Below, piece by piece: positions 27,501 through 36,662 of a stretch of 64,000 nucleotides of DNA; the first letter of the stretch is position 1, and each line of letters starts with the position of its first letter. This DNA is from Ignavibacteria bacterium UBA2333. Lineage in GTDB: Bacteria > Bacteroidota > Ignavibacteria > Kapaibacteriales > Kapaibacteriaceae. Location of the stretch: assembly GCA_002344895.1 (NCBI GenBank), contig DDUR01000034.1:180206-244205 (forward strand), written 5' to 3'. Below the pieces are notes generated by a model. That model was not told the origin of the DNA and did no database searches. It saw nothing but the letters and a program-made list of their open reading frames with translations. Made by a program: the position numbers and the translations under genes.

Positions 27501-30008
27501 GTTCACTTCCTCACGGGACGCAATACGGCCTTGACGGGCGTAAATCAGTTACTAACGCCAGCATCAAACACATCAACGTATTTCACGAGGAACGACAAGA
27601 TCCTCAACAACACGATTGTGATGGTTGATGATAACGTTGCTGGATCGGGCATCGTTACAGCAGTAGGTGTTCAACATGCTGGTGGGATGCTCTTCAAGAA
27701 CAACGCCATCATCATGAGAGGTACCAACCTTGCATCGTCATTCTCCTATGCAGCTCTGACGTATCAAGGCGTACAGCTAACCGATGGAAATGATCCACTT
27801 GGTATCGTCTCCGATCGTAATGCCTTCCAGCTTGGTGCAGCGAATGCTGTTCGGTTCATTGAAATCACATCGAACAGTGACATCATCAGCACAGGTTCAA
27901 CGTCGGAATTCGCCAATCTTGATCAATGGCGTACGTGGACAAATCGTGATCTGAATTCTGTCACGGGTACGTTCTATGATCAGTATGAGTTCCGCGGAAT
28001 CGCTCCAAACCAGGAGTTGCGTATCAAGACAAATCCGGCACCGATTGGATCAATCTTGAGCAATCGCGGAGAGATCCTCACGGCTGTATCAACGGACATT
28101 GATGGTGCGCCACGTGGTGAGGCTCAACAGTTGTTCGACATCGGAGCTGATGAGTTTAGCGGTCGTCAGTATCTCAACGATATTGAAGCCGTGAACATTC
28201 TTGAGCCCTCGGCCTACCGTAGCATTGCCGGTCCAACGTCAGATGCCGAATACATCATGACGAAGGAGGGTGTAGATGTTCAAGCGCGCCTACGCAACAA
28301 TGGGTCATTGTCTGCATCGCGTACGCCTGTGCGTGTGCGGATCTACCTCGAATCAATAACGTCGAATAACAACGAAGCCACGAATCCAACGTGGGGACCT
28401 GCTGTTATCGACCGCATCGTAAACGTTGATCTAGCTGGTGGCGAGACTCGCGACGTAGAATTCGGAATTCCGTCGTGGTCACCCACGCCATACTTTGGAT
28501 TACCAGGTTACACGGTGCCAGCACGATTCGGTTCAATGTCAATGAACGTGACGCCACGGTATCGCATCGAAGTCACAACGGCATCTGATGAGAACAACGC
28601 GAACAACACGTATGCGAAGGTGGTACGGTTCTTCGTCCAGAAGTCCGGTATGCGAATCATCGTATCGGCAGCTGGTTCAACGAACAACCTTTTGGCAACG
28701 ACACCGACGGTGAATCAGATTGTCGGTCGCCTGAACTTTGATTCTCTCGTTGGTGGTCTCAATCGTATTGGTTGGATCAACATGCCGATGACTGGATCAT
28801 ACGCCTATGACGTCTTTGAACGGACGGCTTGGGAGGAACGGGCTGTTGACTACACCATGTATCGCTCAATCTTCTGGAGTTCGGACACGTCAAGATTCTC
28901 GCGATTCCAGCGCCGCGACTTGTCGCGATTCATTGGAGCAGGATCACAAGATGAGAAGAAGAACGTTGTCCTTGCCGGACAGGAGTACGCACGTAAACAC
29001 CTTGGTATGGACGTGATTAACGACCAAGGATGGGTGAATCGTACGCTTCGTGTTCTCAACGTAGCTCCTGGAACGCCGGTAGCCGGTACGTATCACGACA
29101 AACGTGTGCGTGGTGATGCCATCACGCGGAATACGACGGAAACCATCGTTCGCACCGGATTCCCTGGTGATGCTGAACCACTACCCGCTCTTGTAAGGCT
29201 GTATAGTGATCAGCTCACCTCGGGTCTTGCGCAGTCTGCCTACGTCTATCCGCGCGCGGACCGTTCGACGCCGACGGACTCCATTATGGGATCAGCCACA
29301 TCTTCACTCGTAGCTAACGTGATTTACTATGGTGTTGATTGGCGCCATTGGAAGTCAACAGGACCGCGTACAGGTGTAGAGCGTGTTCTTCGTGGATCTG
29401 TCGACTTCATCGAGAAGTACGGCGGAACGGTTGTACCCGTAGAACTGTCATCGTTTGATGCTGTTTCTCGTGGTAACGTTGTTGATGTTCTCTGGACAAC
29501 GGCGTCAGAGTTGAACAGCGATCGGTTTATTGTTGAACGTGCTGACCTCATTGCAGGCAATGATGCCGAATTCCGTTCTGTTGGATCGGTACCAGCATCG
29601 GGCACATCAACACAACGAGTTGATTACTCCTTCGCAGACAGGGGTGTACAACCCGGCCGTTATCTCTATCGTCTCACAACAGTGGATGTTGACGGAAGCA
29701 CAGAGCGTAGTCGTGAAGTTGAAGTACTCGTAACCGATAACTCGGGAGTATTCGACATCAACAACGTCTGGCCGCAGCCAGCATCAACCATTGCAACGGT
29801 ATCTGTTAACGTACCGACAGGTGGTATGCTCTCCATCCGTATTGTTGATGCCGCTGGAAACACGGTCTCAACCATACATTCCGGAATCGTTGCCGCGCGT
29901 CAGCACGAGTTCGAATTCCCGGTTTCGATGATGGCATCCGGAGGTTACTCGATTGTTGCCACACTTGATGGCCAATCGATTGCCGCACCGATGGTCGTGC
30001 GCCGATAG
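24516..30008 (+). CDS. very large secreted beta-helix protein with T9SS C-terminal signal
   Basis: This is a 1830-residue secreted or surface protein. It has a signal peptide (MKPSLLGRLALLATTIATLA, cleavage near ASA-QQ) after an AAGGA site 7 bases before the ATG. Residues about 340-590 hold two CARDB-like Ig repeats (SALIQNVGLNDVTDADVTAT; RGRIINGGMQDLSDIPVRLR). Residues about 590-1215 form a right-handed beta-helix with NN-rich turns (ITFDGGSQKSI; LRNKIYNVGTQS; MNNSIWNLRRST), and a further CARDB-like unit follows near residue 1250. Near residue 1640 an Fn3-like PVELSSFDAVSRGNVVDVLW unit leads to a type A T9SS sorting domain (about 1743-1830; NNVWPQPAS, MLSIRIVDAAGNTV). The function is probably adhesion or glycan binding; no catalytic site is seen. 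It is a single-gene unit with its own terminator. Confidence 0.9.
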   Translation: MKPSLLGRLALLATTIATLAVTQASAQQYFEIAGGANSTRAWGQYIYPNPLQDYWYTIRSQFLIRASELQFYGMPGGMIESMALRVRTSQPFTPRQLRIRVKQTTNTVLTNPMDMNGFTEVYNVPAYQLPSLTNNPTWLTYPFNQPFQWDGVSNLVVDICFYRPGYVYIFPDYEYTQVSPTYATQNYVYGDIVNGCASNLNGGLYSVRPVVRFGVLSGIEQSFPDDIDPRRILRSGSLYAGQSAEFPKPSLTFRQSTGQQIALTYRIVGPLPSTNVIYQARQAGNTTINVTGAFNGLNTLTFTDATGIAAGSGGALDLTNIPGGAYRVEATYSIAGYSQNWFKEFNIAYPNDVSMRQIRSPLAIPRKYPRGINIPISALIQNVGLNDVTDADVTATITRASGGPPVYQETVKFEGTLRTGDQANVDLPAFNTLDVTTWNVTMCVDLKNAIDNQDANDCLPTTTTHTFQTLYNEEVGGLAIDNPSATGEYWSNRPLTPRGRIINGGMQDLSDIPVRLRITQIPGGVVYNRQIVVPDVGADPPLNVAFVDFPPFTPPGPGQYEACLITEYPGDPINANNTVCQTFTVGANLVGTYTIGTLNAGNARNYLTFSDAVNDLYKKGVSGNVTFELTDASYSIGNGTAGLPALDLTTKIIGGGPNASITFKPSLQRSLAKGSITITLNSGNGTGILFGQSILSTNPNAVQFEFQRDPTWSNTNGFITFDGGSQKSIIVQLQATTPFRAPFYLGDGSHNISLKNLVIRNAPQSVASYEANLPIVSFISNSFAFQADTRTQGAQTLTYSAGIVSRQKLPSGRDGNNSERLDTVRGTNNTYVGNEISGFGYGVVSLGIGVAIKGGINQFQPYYSTGTLVRDNIISNVRRAGVFVGYEDGVRILRNKIYNVGTQSTGGSNVDAAGIIIGGETRYHNINTTVDGNEISNVTGDLWARGVKVEQARNIFPSVGSGGSILFPQSPENTTVMNNSIWNLRRSTATTNMAGVHFLTGRNTALTGVNQLLTPASNTSTYFTRNDKILNNTIVMVDDNVAGSGIVTAVGVQHAGGMLFKNNAIIMRGTNLASSFSYAALTYQGVQLTDGNDPLGIVSDRNAFQLGAANAVRFIEITSNSDIISTGSTSEFANLDQWRTWTNRDLNSVTGTFYDQYEFRGIAPNQELRIKTNPAPIGSILSNRGEILTAVSTDIDGAPRGEAQQLFDIGADEFSGRQYLNDIEAVNILEPSAYRSIAGPTSDAEYIMTKEGVDVQARLRNNGSLSASRTPVRVRIYLESITSNNNEATNPTWGPAVIDRIVNVDLAGGETRDVEFGIPSWSPTPYFGLPGYTVPARFGSMSMNVTPRYRIEVTTASDENNANNTYAKVVRFFVQKSGMRIIVSAAGSTNNLLATTPTVNQIVGRLNFDSLVGGLNRIGWINMPMTGSYAYDVFERTAWEERAVDYTMYRSIFWSSDTSRFSRFQRRDLSRFIGAGSQDEKKNVVLAGQEYARKHLGMDVINDQGWVNRTLRVLNVAPGTPVAGTYHDKRVRGDAITRNTTETIVRTGFPGDAEPLPALVRLYSDQLTSGLAQSAYVYPRADRSTPTDSIMGSATSSLVANVIYYGVDWRHWKSTGPRTGVERVLRGSVDFIEKYGGTVVPVELSSFDAVSRGNVVDVLWTTASELNSDRFIVERADLIAGNDAEFRSVGSVPASGTSTQRVDYSFADRGVQPGRYLYRLTTVDVDGSTERSREVEVLVTDNSGVFDINNVWPQPASTIATVSVNVPTGGMLSIRIVDAAGNTVSTIHSGIVAARQHEFEFPVSMMASGGYSIVATLDGQSIAAPMVVRR

Positions 30009-30034
30009 GCTCAACGTTCCCGACCTTGGCAACA

Positions 30035-30072
30035 ACGCCTGGATCTCAAATGAGATCCAGGCGTTTGTTTTA
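30035..30072 (+). terminator. strong terminator after the large beta-helix gene
   Basis: A perfect 15-bp stem AACGCCTGGATCTCA/TGAGATCCAGGCGTT has a two-base loop and is followed by TGTTTT. On the minus strand it follows trhO and has an AA-rich left side, so it may serve both converging genes. Confidence 0.93.
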
Positions 30073-30122
30073 GTATCTAAGGATAAATTTTGATGAACAA
30101 TTACGACAGCTGGTATGCTGCA

Positions 30123-31043
30123 TTAATTACGAACGAACTGCTCACGTCGCGGTGCCGTTCTGCATGCTTCAGAACACGAACGGTCCGTTGAAATATCACA
30201 TGAAGTACAGACCAGGTGCTGACGATGGCAGTCCAGGTTTGCGCAATTGACATATGTTTCTGTCGGAGTACCGCAGTGGTAACACGTTCCCACGATTCGG
30301 CGGTCTTCCGTCGCGTTAATCGGCACGGAGATTCGTTCGTCAAACACATAACACAGTCCATCCCAGAGTGCACCGCGTGTTTCTGGATCCTTCCCATAGG
30401 TAACGATTCCGCCGTCTAACTGACCTACGTCGTTAAATCCTTCCTCCAAAAGAAAGTTGGTGAGCTTTTCACAACGGATGCCACCGGTACAATACGTGAG
30501 TATCGTTTTGTCTTTTTTATCGGCAAGATTTGCCCTAATCCACTCTGGAAACTCGCGAAAAGAATCAACGGGCGGACGCAGAGCACCACGGAAGTGACCA
30601 AGATCGTATTCATATCCTGTTCGTCCGTCAAGCACGAGAACATCACCGCGTTCAAGCAAGGATTTCCATTCGGCCGGAGAAATGTGTCTGCCCACAGGAG
30701 CTTCCGGCGTCAGGTCATGGCCAATGCGAAACGTTACGACTTCCTCCTTCTTCCGAACGAAGAGTTTTCGAAAAACGTGTCCAGAAACTTCGTCGGACTT
30801 TATCACGATGTCGGCAAAACGAGAATCAGAACGCAGCCAATGTTCATAGCGCATACAATCGGCAGCAGTACCTGATACCGTTCCGTTTATTCCTTCTGGA
30901 GCAAGAAGAATTCGCCCGCGAAGGTTGTTCGTGCGACAAAACTCCTCGTGAGCGTTAACAACCGAATCTGGGTCATCAATGCGGACAAATTTGTAGAAGA
31001 GCAGGACGTGATACACGTCTTTTGTTTTGGATTCGTCGGTCAT
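30123..31043 (-). CDS. trhO: tRNA uridine(34) hydroxylase TrhO (YceA/UPF0176, rhodanese fold)
   Basis: TrhO hydroxylates U34 in tRNA anticodons, the first step of 5-methoxyuridine-type modification. The 306-residue product has an N-terminal acylphosphatase-like domain (FYKFVRIDDPDSVVNAHEEF; GRILLAPEGINGTVSGTA), the rhodanese domain with active-site loop LTYCTGGIRCEKL (Cys near residue 188), and a C-terminal Cys-rich part (CYHCGTPTETYVNCANLDCH; CTSCD) that could bind zinc. A TAGTTTCG box lies 4 bases before the ATG. Confidence 0.93.
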   Translation of the reverse strand: MTDESKTKDVYHVLLFYKFVRIDDPDSVVNAHEEFCRTNNLRGRILLAPEGINGTVSGTAADCMRYEHWLRSDSRFADIVIKSDEVSGHVFRKLFVRKKEEVVTFRIGHDLTPEAPVGRHISPAEWKSLLERGDVLVLDGRTGYEYDLGHFRGALRPPVDSFREFPEWIRANLADKKDKTILTYCTGGIRCEKLTNFLLEEGFNDVGQLDGGIVTYGKDPETRGALWDGLCYVFDERISVPINATEDRRIVGTCYHCGTPTETYVNCANLDCHRQHLVCTSCDISTDRSCSEACRTAPRREQFVRN

Positions 31044-31047
31044 ACCA

Positions 31048-31055
31048 CGAAACTA
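31048..31055 (-). promoter_or_regulatory. -7-like box TAGTTTCG directly before trhO
   Basis: One mismatch to TAnnTTTG; the spacer TGGT leads directly to the trhO ATG. It diverges from the TACTTTTG box at 31093-31100. Confidence 0.4.
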
Positions 31056-31092
31056 CGGACTCTCTGACGGCCTCCCACGCCGTCGGAAGTCG

Positions 31093-31100
31093 TACTTTTG
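31093..31100 (+). promoter_or_regulatory. -7 box TACTTTTG of the TPR-barrel operon
   Basis: Full TAnnTTTG match 23 bases before the GTG start of the TPR gene, leaving room for the TGAGGAT ribosome site at 31112-31118. No TTG is visible at the -33 distance. Confidence 0.55.
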
Positions 31101-31123
31101 TATTGCAGCACTGAGGATTCACG

Positions 31124-34100
31124 GTGAGGATTGGCCCCTTTTGCCCCCTGACCATAGCTGTGTGCCTTTGGCTCACTGCTGTGGCGGCAACATCTCAAGT
31201 ACACGAATACCCGTATCGCTCCTGTGTGGACCGAGAAAGGGATGTGGTGCGTTTGCTCGACGCCGGACTCGTTCGACGAGCCCATGCCGAGGTTCGTACC
31301 CTCCGGGAGTCGGCGCGTACGTCAGCTGCGACCGATGCGGTTCGTTTTCGACGCTCGGACATCGATCGCGCATCAGGAAATCGTTCCTCGGCCGACCGGA
31401 CACTGGAGTCATTTGCTCGAGAACGGCGAAATTCTCCTGACCTGGCGTTGGCTTGGATGGAACGTGGTTTTTTAAGTCTTGAGGACAATGATGCCACGGT
31501 AGCCGCCTCGATGTTTGATGAAGCAGCGATGGCTGCGGAACGGGATATCACTCGGCGTGACGGAGAAACCTATGTAGCTCTGGCTCATCGTGCGCGCTAC
31601 TGGCAGGGTGTGTCCCTCGCAACAAAGGGAGCATATCGTGAGGCATCAGATGCTTTGTATGCGTGTATACACGTCGATTCTACAGGACCCTATGCACCAC
31701 GTGCATTGTATGCAATTGGTCAGCTGCACGAGCGGAACGAAGATCGTCCTGCAGCCTTGGCAGCATTTGCGGACGTACGGCGTCGATTCCCTCGGGGCTC
31801 AACGGTCGTAGCATCTCGAATTCGTGAGGCACAGCTCCGGATAATCGAACGTCGTCCGGAACGAGCACTAGACGCACTCACTGGAATTGAGTCGCTTCTT
31901 GATGCGGCCGAACGCGGTGACACTTCAACGATTGATGTGCAAGTTGACCTCGAAGAAAGCCGAGAGGAAGTTCTAGCAATACGTGCAGAAGCGGCAACAC
32001 TGCGTGGCAGAGAAGCAGAAGCTCTTGATAGTTGCCGCGTATTTCTTGAGCGTTATCCCTCGTCACCTCGAAGATGGCACGTCCGCCAACATGCAGGCTA
32101 TAACGCACTGGCAATTGGCCGTTTTGACGAAGCCCTCGTGCACTTCACCATGATTCTAGATTCGGTTGCTGATGAATCGAATGCGATTCGGCAGTTGGCA
32201 TTGTTGTATCACCCGGTGACACTCCGCAGGATGGGCAAGAAGAACGAAGCTTTGGAGGCATTTGCTGCCTTGGCCCTACGTTCTGATTATCCGTATCAAG
32301 CCCAGGCTCTTGTTGAAACAGGGCAGGCCGCGTATGAGGCAGGAGATTTTGACAAGGGGCGAAAGGCGCTAGAACGTGCGGAACGTGACGCACGCGATCC
32401 CATGACGTCGGTTCGTGCACAAGTACTTCTCGGTGCCGTGTTCGTTGAACAACAGCAGTGGACAAAGGCTGCAGCAGCGTATGAACGTGCAGAACAACGA
32501 GCTCTGACGGCAGATTCTGCGATTCTACCAGGCCGCACGCGTTACATCTCGGAGGCAAGACTCAAACGTGGGATTTGTCTTGTCCAGTCTCAACAAACAC
32601 AAGCAGCAATTGCTGCGTTATCAGACTTCCTGGGTAATCATCCCAACGACCCACGGCGTGACGAAGCGACGTTCTGGTTAGCTGAGGCAATGTATCGAGC
32701 TGACCTTCTGAAGAATGCGCAAGAGCTGTATTCTGAGATTGTCGAACGATTCACCGCAAGTCGACGTAGGGAAGAAGCGATGTACGGTTTGGCGTGGACA
32801 TACTTCCGGAGAAGGTTTTTCGATAAGAGTGTGGATGCGTTTGGAGAGTTATTGCGAGACTTTCCAGACTCGAAGTATGCGACGGAAGCATTTACGAGAC
32901 GGGGAGATGGATACTATGTCTCGAAACAGTTCCGCGCCGCCGCTGAACAGTATCGCCAAGCTGCCGCCAGAAGTCCAAAATCAGAAGAAGGGCAGTACTC
33001 GTCATTTCAGCGTGGGCAAGCTCTGTATCGCGCAGGAGATCTTGATGAAGCGATAACTGCCATGCGTGCGTTTGTCCGCGGATACACAACGTCGCGCCTT
33101 GCTGATGATGCCCTCTATCTTGTTGGGTGGATTTCATTTCAGCGACGAGATTACGGTACAGCGATAACTGAACTCGAAAGTTTACTGTCTGCATATCCGT
33201 CAGGTGATCACGTTGTACGGGCCCTGTATACAATTGCTGATGCACGGTATAACCTTGGCGAGACCGATGCCGCTTTAGAGCAGTATCGTGCTGTGATTCA
33301 TCGTTTTCCGTCACATCCGCTAGCGGCAGAAGCTGCTCGAAGTATGCAATACGTGTTACTCGGAATGGGACGTGCTGACGAGGCGATTGCGATCGCTGAT
33401 ACTCTCATTAATGCAAATCCAACGTCACTGGCTGCTGAAGAGTTCTCGTATAAAAAAGCTGAAATATTCTATAGTGGAAAAAATTACACGACGGCAGCAG
33501 CTGAACTTGAAGCATACCTGAAGAAGTATCCTTCAGCTTCGAAGGCTGACGAAGCGCTATATCTACTTGGTATGACGTATCTCAACATGTCTGACGTCCG
33601 TCAGGCCGAGGCATCATTTGGCGATTTACGCAAGAAGTATCCTGAGAGTGAGTATGTACCGACGTCACTCCTTGAACTGGCGGCATACTTTGAACGGACA
33701 GCAAATGCTACATCGGCCGACTCTGTGTACAACATCGTGATGACAGCCTATAAGGATGACTCCATTCGAGCATCGAGAGCAGGATTTGAGCGAGCCTCTC
33801 TTGCGCGCTTACGTGGTGATACCGTCAAGGCTATAACGATTTGGACAATGACTGCCGATCTCTATGGTGAAACGGAATACGGAGATCAAGCCCGATATCA
33901 GCTTGCTATGTATCATCGTAGAAAAGGCGCACCGGACAGTGCACGGCATCATCTTGGAATACTGGCAACACGGGTGGATCAGCCTCTGCTCGCAGCGAAT
34001 GCTCTGTATGACATAGGTGTGACATTCGTTCGCGAAAAACGCTACGAAGAGGCAGTGGTGCCATTCCAAAAGGTTCGAGATGAGTTTGCTGGAATTGAAG

Positions 34101-34270
34101 ACTGGTACACATTGTCACTTCTCGGACTTGGTGAATGTCTTGAACAATTGCAGCGTCCAACAGAGGCTATTGAAGTATATAGCCTCATAGTTGATCTTCG
34201 GCCTGACGATGACTTTGGCAACTCTGCACGATCGCGATTGAAACGATTGCAGAAGGGAGGTAGACGATGA
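31124..34270 (+). CDS. large exported tetratricopeptide-repeat protein
   Basis: This 1048-residue protein consists almost wholly of TPR-type helical hairpins (DEAITAMRAFVRGYTTSRLA; DDALYLVGWISFQRRDYGTA; EALYLLGMTYLNMSDVRQAE). Their pattern resembles periplasmic BamD/YfiO and YbgF/CpoB repeats. It begins at GTG 31124, after a TGAGGAT site, with a signal peptide (MRIGPFCPLTIAVCLWLTAV, cleavage near AATSQ). No lipobox is seen. It most likely acts as a periplasmic scaffold binding a partner protein. It is the first gene of a coupled set and overlaps the barrel gene by 4 bases. The signal peptide carries a copy of the dispersed motif. Confidence 0.88.
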   Translation: MRIGPFCPLTIAVCLWLTAVAATSQVHEYPYRSCVDRERDVVRLLDAGLVRRAHAEVRTLRESARTSAATDAVRFRRSDIDRASGNRSSADRTLESFARERRNSPDLALAWMERGFLSLEDNDATVAASMFDEAAMAAERDITRRDGETYVALAHRARYWQGVSLATKGAYREASDALYACIHVDSTGPYAPRALYAIGQLHERNEDRPAALAAFADVRRRFPRGSTVVASRIREAQLRIIERRPERALDALTGIESLLDAAERGDTSTIDVQVDLEESREEVLAIRAEAATLRGREAEALDSCRVFLERYPSSPRRWHVRQHAGYNALAIGRFDEALVHFTMILDSVADESNAIRQLALLYHPVTLRRMGKKNEALEAFAALALRSDYPYQAQALVETGQAAYEAGDFDKGRKALERAERDARDPMTSVRAQVLLGAVFVEQQQWTKAAAAYERAEQRALTADSAILPGRTRYISEARLKRGICLVQSQQTQAAIAALSDFLGNHPNDPRRDEATFWLAEAMYRADLLKNAQELYSEIVERFTASRRREEAMYGLAWTYFRRRFFDKSVDAFGELLRDFPDSKYATEAFTRRGDGYYVSKQFRAAAEQYRQAAARSPKSEEGQYSSFQRGQALYRAGDLDEAITAMRAFVRGYTTSRLADDALYLVGWISFQRRDYGTAITELESLLSAYPSGDHVVRALYTIADARYNLGETDAALEQYRAVIHRFPSHPLAAEAARSMQYVLLGMGRADEAIAIADTLINANPTSLAAEEFSYKKAEIFYSGKNYTTAAAELEAYLKKYPSASKADEALYLLGMTYLNMSDVRQAEASFGDLRKKYPESEYVPTSLLELAAYFERTANATSADSVYNIVMTAYKDDSIRASRAGFERASLARLRGDTVKAITIWTMTADLYGETEYGDQARYQLAMYHRRKGAPDSARHHLGILATRVDQPLLAANALYDIGVTFVREKRYEEAVVPFQKVRDEFAGIEDWYTLSLLGLGECLEQLQRPTEAIEVYSLIVDLRPDDDFGNSARSRLKRLQKGGRR
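31134..31149 (+). repeat. dispersed motif copy GCCCCTTTTGCCCCCT
   Basis: Exact match to GCCCCTTNNGCCCC, read Gly-Pro-Phe-Cys-Pro-Leu (motif G at codon position 2) in the TPR protein signal peptide. Confidence 0.7.
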
Positions 34271-35880
34271 GAGTGCGAAGTATTCTCGGAGTGAGCCTTT
34301 TCCTTTCTGTTGTTTCTGTTTACGCACAGCAACAACCACCACAGCCTCAGGTTCCTGCACAACCCAACCAGCCGATTGAGCTGCCGGAATTTATCGTGAC
34401 TGGTAAGGAGCGCGTTGATATTCCAGGCGGTGCCAAACAAGCACCGGTTCGACCGCCACTTCTATCGGCGTCTGCCCTCGACAGTCTCAATCCTACACTC
34501 AAACAGCCCCTTCCGCCCCTTCCACCGCGACAGTTGCCTTTGCCGGAACGTTCCTTGCTGTTCCGTCCCGGTTACGTTGAGGCATCGTTTGGGAACTACG
34601 TCACACCGAACGTCCTTGCCGGCTACTCATTTGAAGCCGGTGGATACAGGATTGATGCAGCGGGTGCATTCGAAGCAAGCCAAGGTTGGATAGAGAACGC
34701 TGACTATTCCAAGTTTGACATTCGTTTATTGAGTTCGTATGTAGCGCCAGAGAAGTTTATATTCTTCGGTGGCAGTACGACGGAAGTTGATCTTAGTCTC
34801 GGCAACAGGTCTTACAGACTCTTTGGTGCGCCAGGCAACGAGAATCGTTCCGTTCTTGCTGCTCTTGCTGGCGTAAATGTTGATGGTAAATACGGTGATC
34901 TGAACTATCAAGCCGGAGCGACGTGGTCACATCTTGGGATGTCAACAGAAGGCCGTTCAGACATAGCGGGTTCTACGATGTCCGGATATGCGGTATTTGA
35001 ACAGCGGTGGAATGGAGTCGATGCAGGTGGTAAGATTGACCTTCGTTTTGCATCTCTCGACAACACATCATATCCGTTCCTTGAAGGCTCTGTGTTCGCA
35101 AGGTTTGTGACGGATGTTGTTCGGCTTCGTGCCGGAGCAGGATTTCAGTCATTCGAGTCAACAACGGACATAGGCCGCGGAGGTCTCTTGATTAGTGCCT
35201 CTGCCGATGTGATGGCCTTACCCGAACTCACGATTAGAGCAGATCTGCGAAGTGGCCTTACACCGTTTTCATGGCAAGACCTCGTGCGTGAGAATCCGTA
35301 CATCGCAACCAATGTTGTACTGGATGCTGCATACGATATCCTTGATCTTTCGGGCACGGTGCTCTTCCATCCCTCATCGCGGATCACAGCGAGTGCAGGA
35401 GTACGACTACTCAGACGTGATAGAGAAGCTGTGTGGATCGGCGACACTGTCGGCACATTCCTGCCAGCCTACGTCACTGTTACGCGAATTGATGTACCAG
35501 TTGATATTCGATGGATTCTTTCAGCACGAGACGTTGTGACGGCAGATATGCGACTAACGATGTCAGACGTTGTTGACGCCAAATCTCAGCCGTATCTCCC
35601 ATCCTTACGAGCATCTGTTCAGCATGACAGAGTTTGGAGTCCAGATGTCCGATCACTCATAGGTCTGATCTATGTTGGTGAACGCTGGGCAGACCTTCAG
35701 AATACTGTCTCGTTGTCGGGATACATAGATGTACGTGCTCGCGTCGACGTTCGTATACACAACGACTTTACGGTGTTCGCTTCGACCGACAACCTGCTTG
35801 GTAGCTCCGTGGTTTTGTGGCGAGGCTACACAGAGAGAGCTATGTTTGTACGAGCTGGAATCACCTGGAATATGCCATGA
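34267..35880 (+). CDS. outer-membrane beta-barrel protein, TonB-receptor-like without plug
   Basis: This 537-residue exported protein has a signal peptide (MRVRSILGVSLFLSVVSVYA-QQ). A Pro/Gln-rich segment is followed by ELPEFIVTGKERVD, which resembles the N-terminal TonB-box region of TonB-dependent receptors. The rest (about residues 95-537) is a run of amphipathic strands (YRIDAAGAFEASQGWIENAD; VRLRAGAGFQSFESTTDIG) ending in AMFVRAGITWNMP. A plug domain of the usual 120 residues is not recognisable, and 537 residues is short for a receptor. With the TPR protein before it and SPOR and TonB-like genes after it, it could be the outer-membrane part of an envelope-spanning complex. Confidence 0.75.
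   Translation: MRVRSILGVSLFLSVVSVYAQQQPPQPQVPAQPNQPIELPEFIVTGKERVDIPGGAKQAPVRPPLLSASALDSLNPTLKQPLPPLPPRQLPLPERSLLFRPGYVEASFGNYVTPNVLAGYSFEAGGYRIDAAGAFEASQGWIENADYSKFDIRLLSSYVAPEKFIFFGGSTTEVDLSLGNRSYRLFGAPGNENRSVLAALAGVNVDGKYGDLNYQAGATWSHLGMSTEGRSDIAGSTMSGYAVFEQRWNGVDAGGKIDLRFASLDNTSYPFLEGSVFARFVTDVVRLRAGAGFQSFESTTDIGRGGLLISASADVMALPELTIRADLRSGLTPFSWQDLVRENPYIATNVVLDAAYDILDLSGTVLFHPSSRITASAGVRLLRRDREAVWIGDTVGTFLPAYVTVTRIDVPVDIRWILSARDVVTADMRLTMSDVVDAKSQPYLPSLRASVQHDRVWSPDVRSLIGLIYVGERWADLQNTVSLSGYIDVRARVDVRIHNDFTVFASTDNLLGSSVVLWRGYTERAMFVRAGITWNMP
34506..34523 (+). repeat. dispersed motif copy GCCCCTTCCGCCCCTTCC
   Basis: Same 18 bases as the copy at 7928, but in a different reading frame (motif G at codon position 3; Pro-Leu-Pro-Pro-Leu-Pro) in the barrel protein. 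Confidence 0.7.
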
Positions 35881-36662
35881 TAGACCAACGCGACACATCG
35901 TGGGACGACACGGGATTTGACGATGATGACTCATTCCGGCGGGCATCTCAGCAGTCAAAGCCAGCTCTGACATCGTCTGAGCCAACATCGGATGTTGAAC
36001 CGGAGGTTGCTGCATCGTCCACGTCAGCCGATTCTGAGACACAGGCAGCATCAGCCACGTCACCCTTACGAAGGCAGGCAATTGTTATCCCGCCACCGCC
36101 GCCATTTCGCACGTCAGACGTTGAGACGGCAAAGGATGTACGTCGACGTCGTCTCTCGACCATTCTGATTACACTCGCACTTCTGACGATCATCATCGCG
36201 GGTGGATACATTATCAGCACGCTGTTTTTACCTGACGAGACAGAAACGGCCTTGTTTGTTGACACACAGGATAGTCGCGAAGACACAACACATCGGCAGG
36301 TCACACCTCCACCGTCAAACAATGACACATCACAGCCCACGTTAGAAGTACCTCAGCAACCTGCACCCGTTGACAAACCTAAACAACAGCAGACGGCTGC
36401 AACACAAGAACCCAGGGAAGCCACATCGAAGAATGCTGAATGGGTTGTTCAGGTGTTCAGCAGTCCTTCACGTGACGATGCGGCGGAGTGGTTACAAACA
36501 CTCCAACGAAAAAGTGTTTCTGACGGTTACATCGTAGAACACGACGTTCGAGGAACGACGTGGTATCGAGTACGATTTGGCCAGTTCGCAACGCGAGAGG
36601 AAGCAGAGACAGCCGCGATGGAAGCAGGTGTTCAACAACCGTGGATCGCTCGAATTCGCTGA
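35877..36662 (+). CDS. membrane protein with C-terminal SPOR domain
   Basis: This is a 261-residue bitopic protein. The N-terminal cytoplasmic part is acidic and Ser/Thr-rich with a PPPPPF stretch, followed by RRRRLSTILITLALLTIIIA as a membrane helix (about residues 96-120). A Thr/Pro/Gln-rich linker leads to a SPOR domain at the end (EWVVQVFSSPSRDDAAEWL; GTTWYRVRFGQFATREEAET). SPOR domains bind denuded septal peptidoglycan, which suggests a division or wall-linked role. The start ATG 35877 overlaps the barrel stop by 4 bases; an upstream in-frame ATG at 35817 lies inside the barrel gene. Confidence 0.87.
   Translation: MIDQRDTSWDDTGFDDDDSFRRASQQSKPALTSSEPTSDVEPEVAASSTSADSETQAASATSPLRRQAIVIPPPPPFRTSDVETAKDVRRRRLSTILITLALLTIIIAGGYIISTLFLPDETETALFVDTQDSREDTTHRQVTPPPSNNDTSQPTLEVPQQPAPVDKPKQQQTAATQEPREATSKNAEWVVQVFSSPSRDDAAEWLQTLQRKSVSDGYIVEHDVRGTTWYRVRFGQFATREEAETAAMEAGVQQPWIARIR

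Noticed and set aside
24516..30008. Gingipain-type protease in the giant protein
   Set aside because: No catalytic His/Cys pair of the C25 family is visible; the content is CARDB, beta-helix and sorting domains.
31124..34270. Tandem DNA repeats in the TPR gene
   Set aside because: The repetition is in the protein helices; I see no long identical DNA units.
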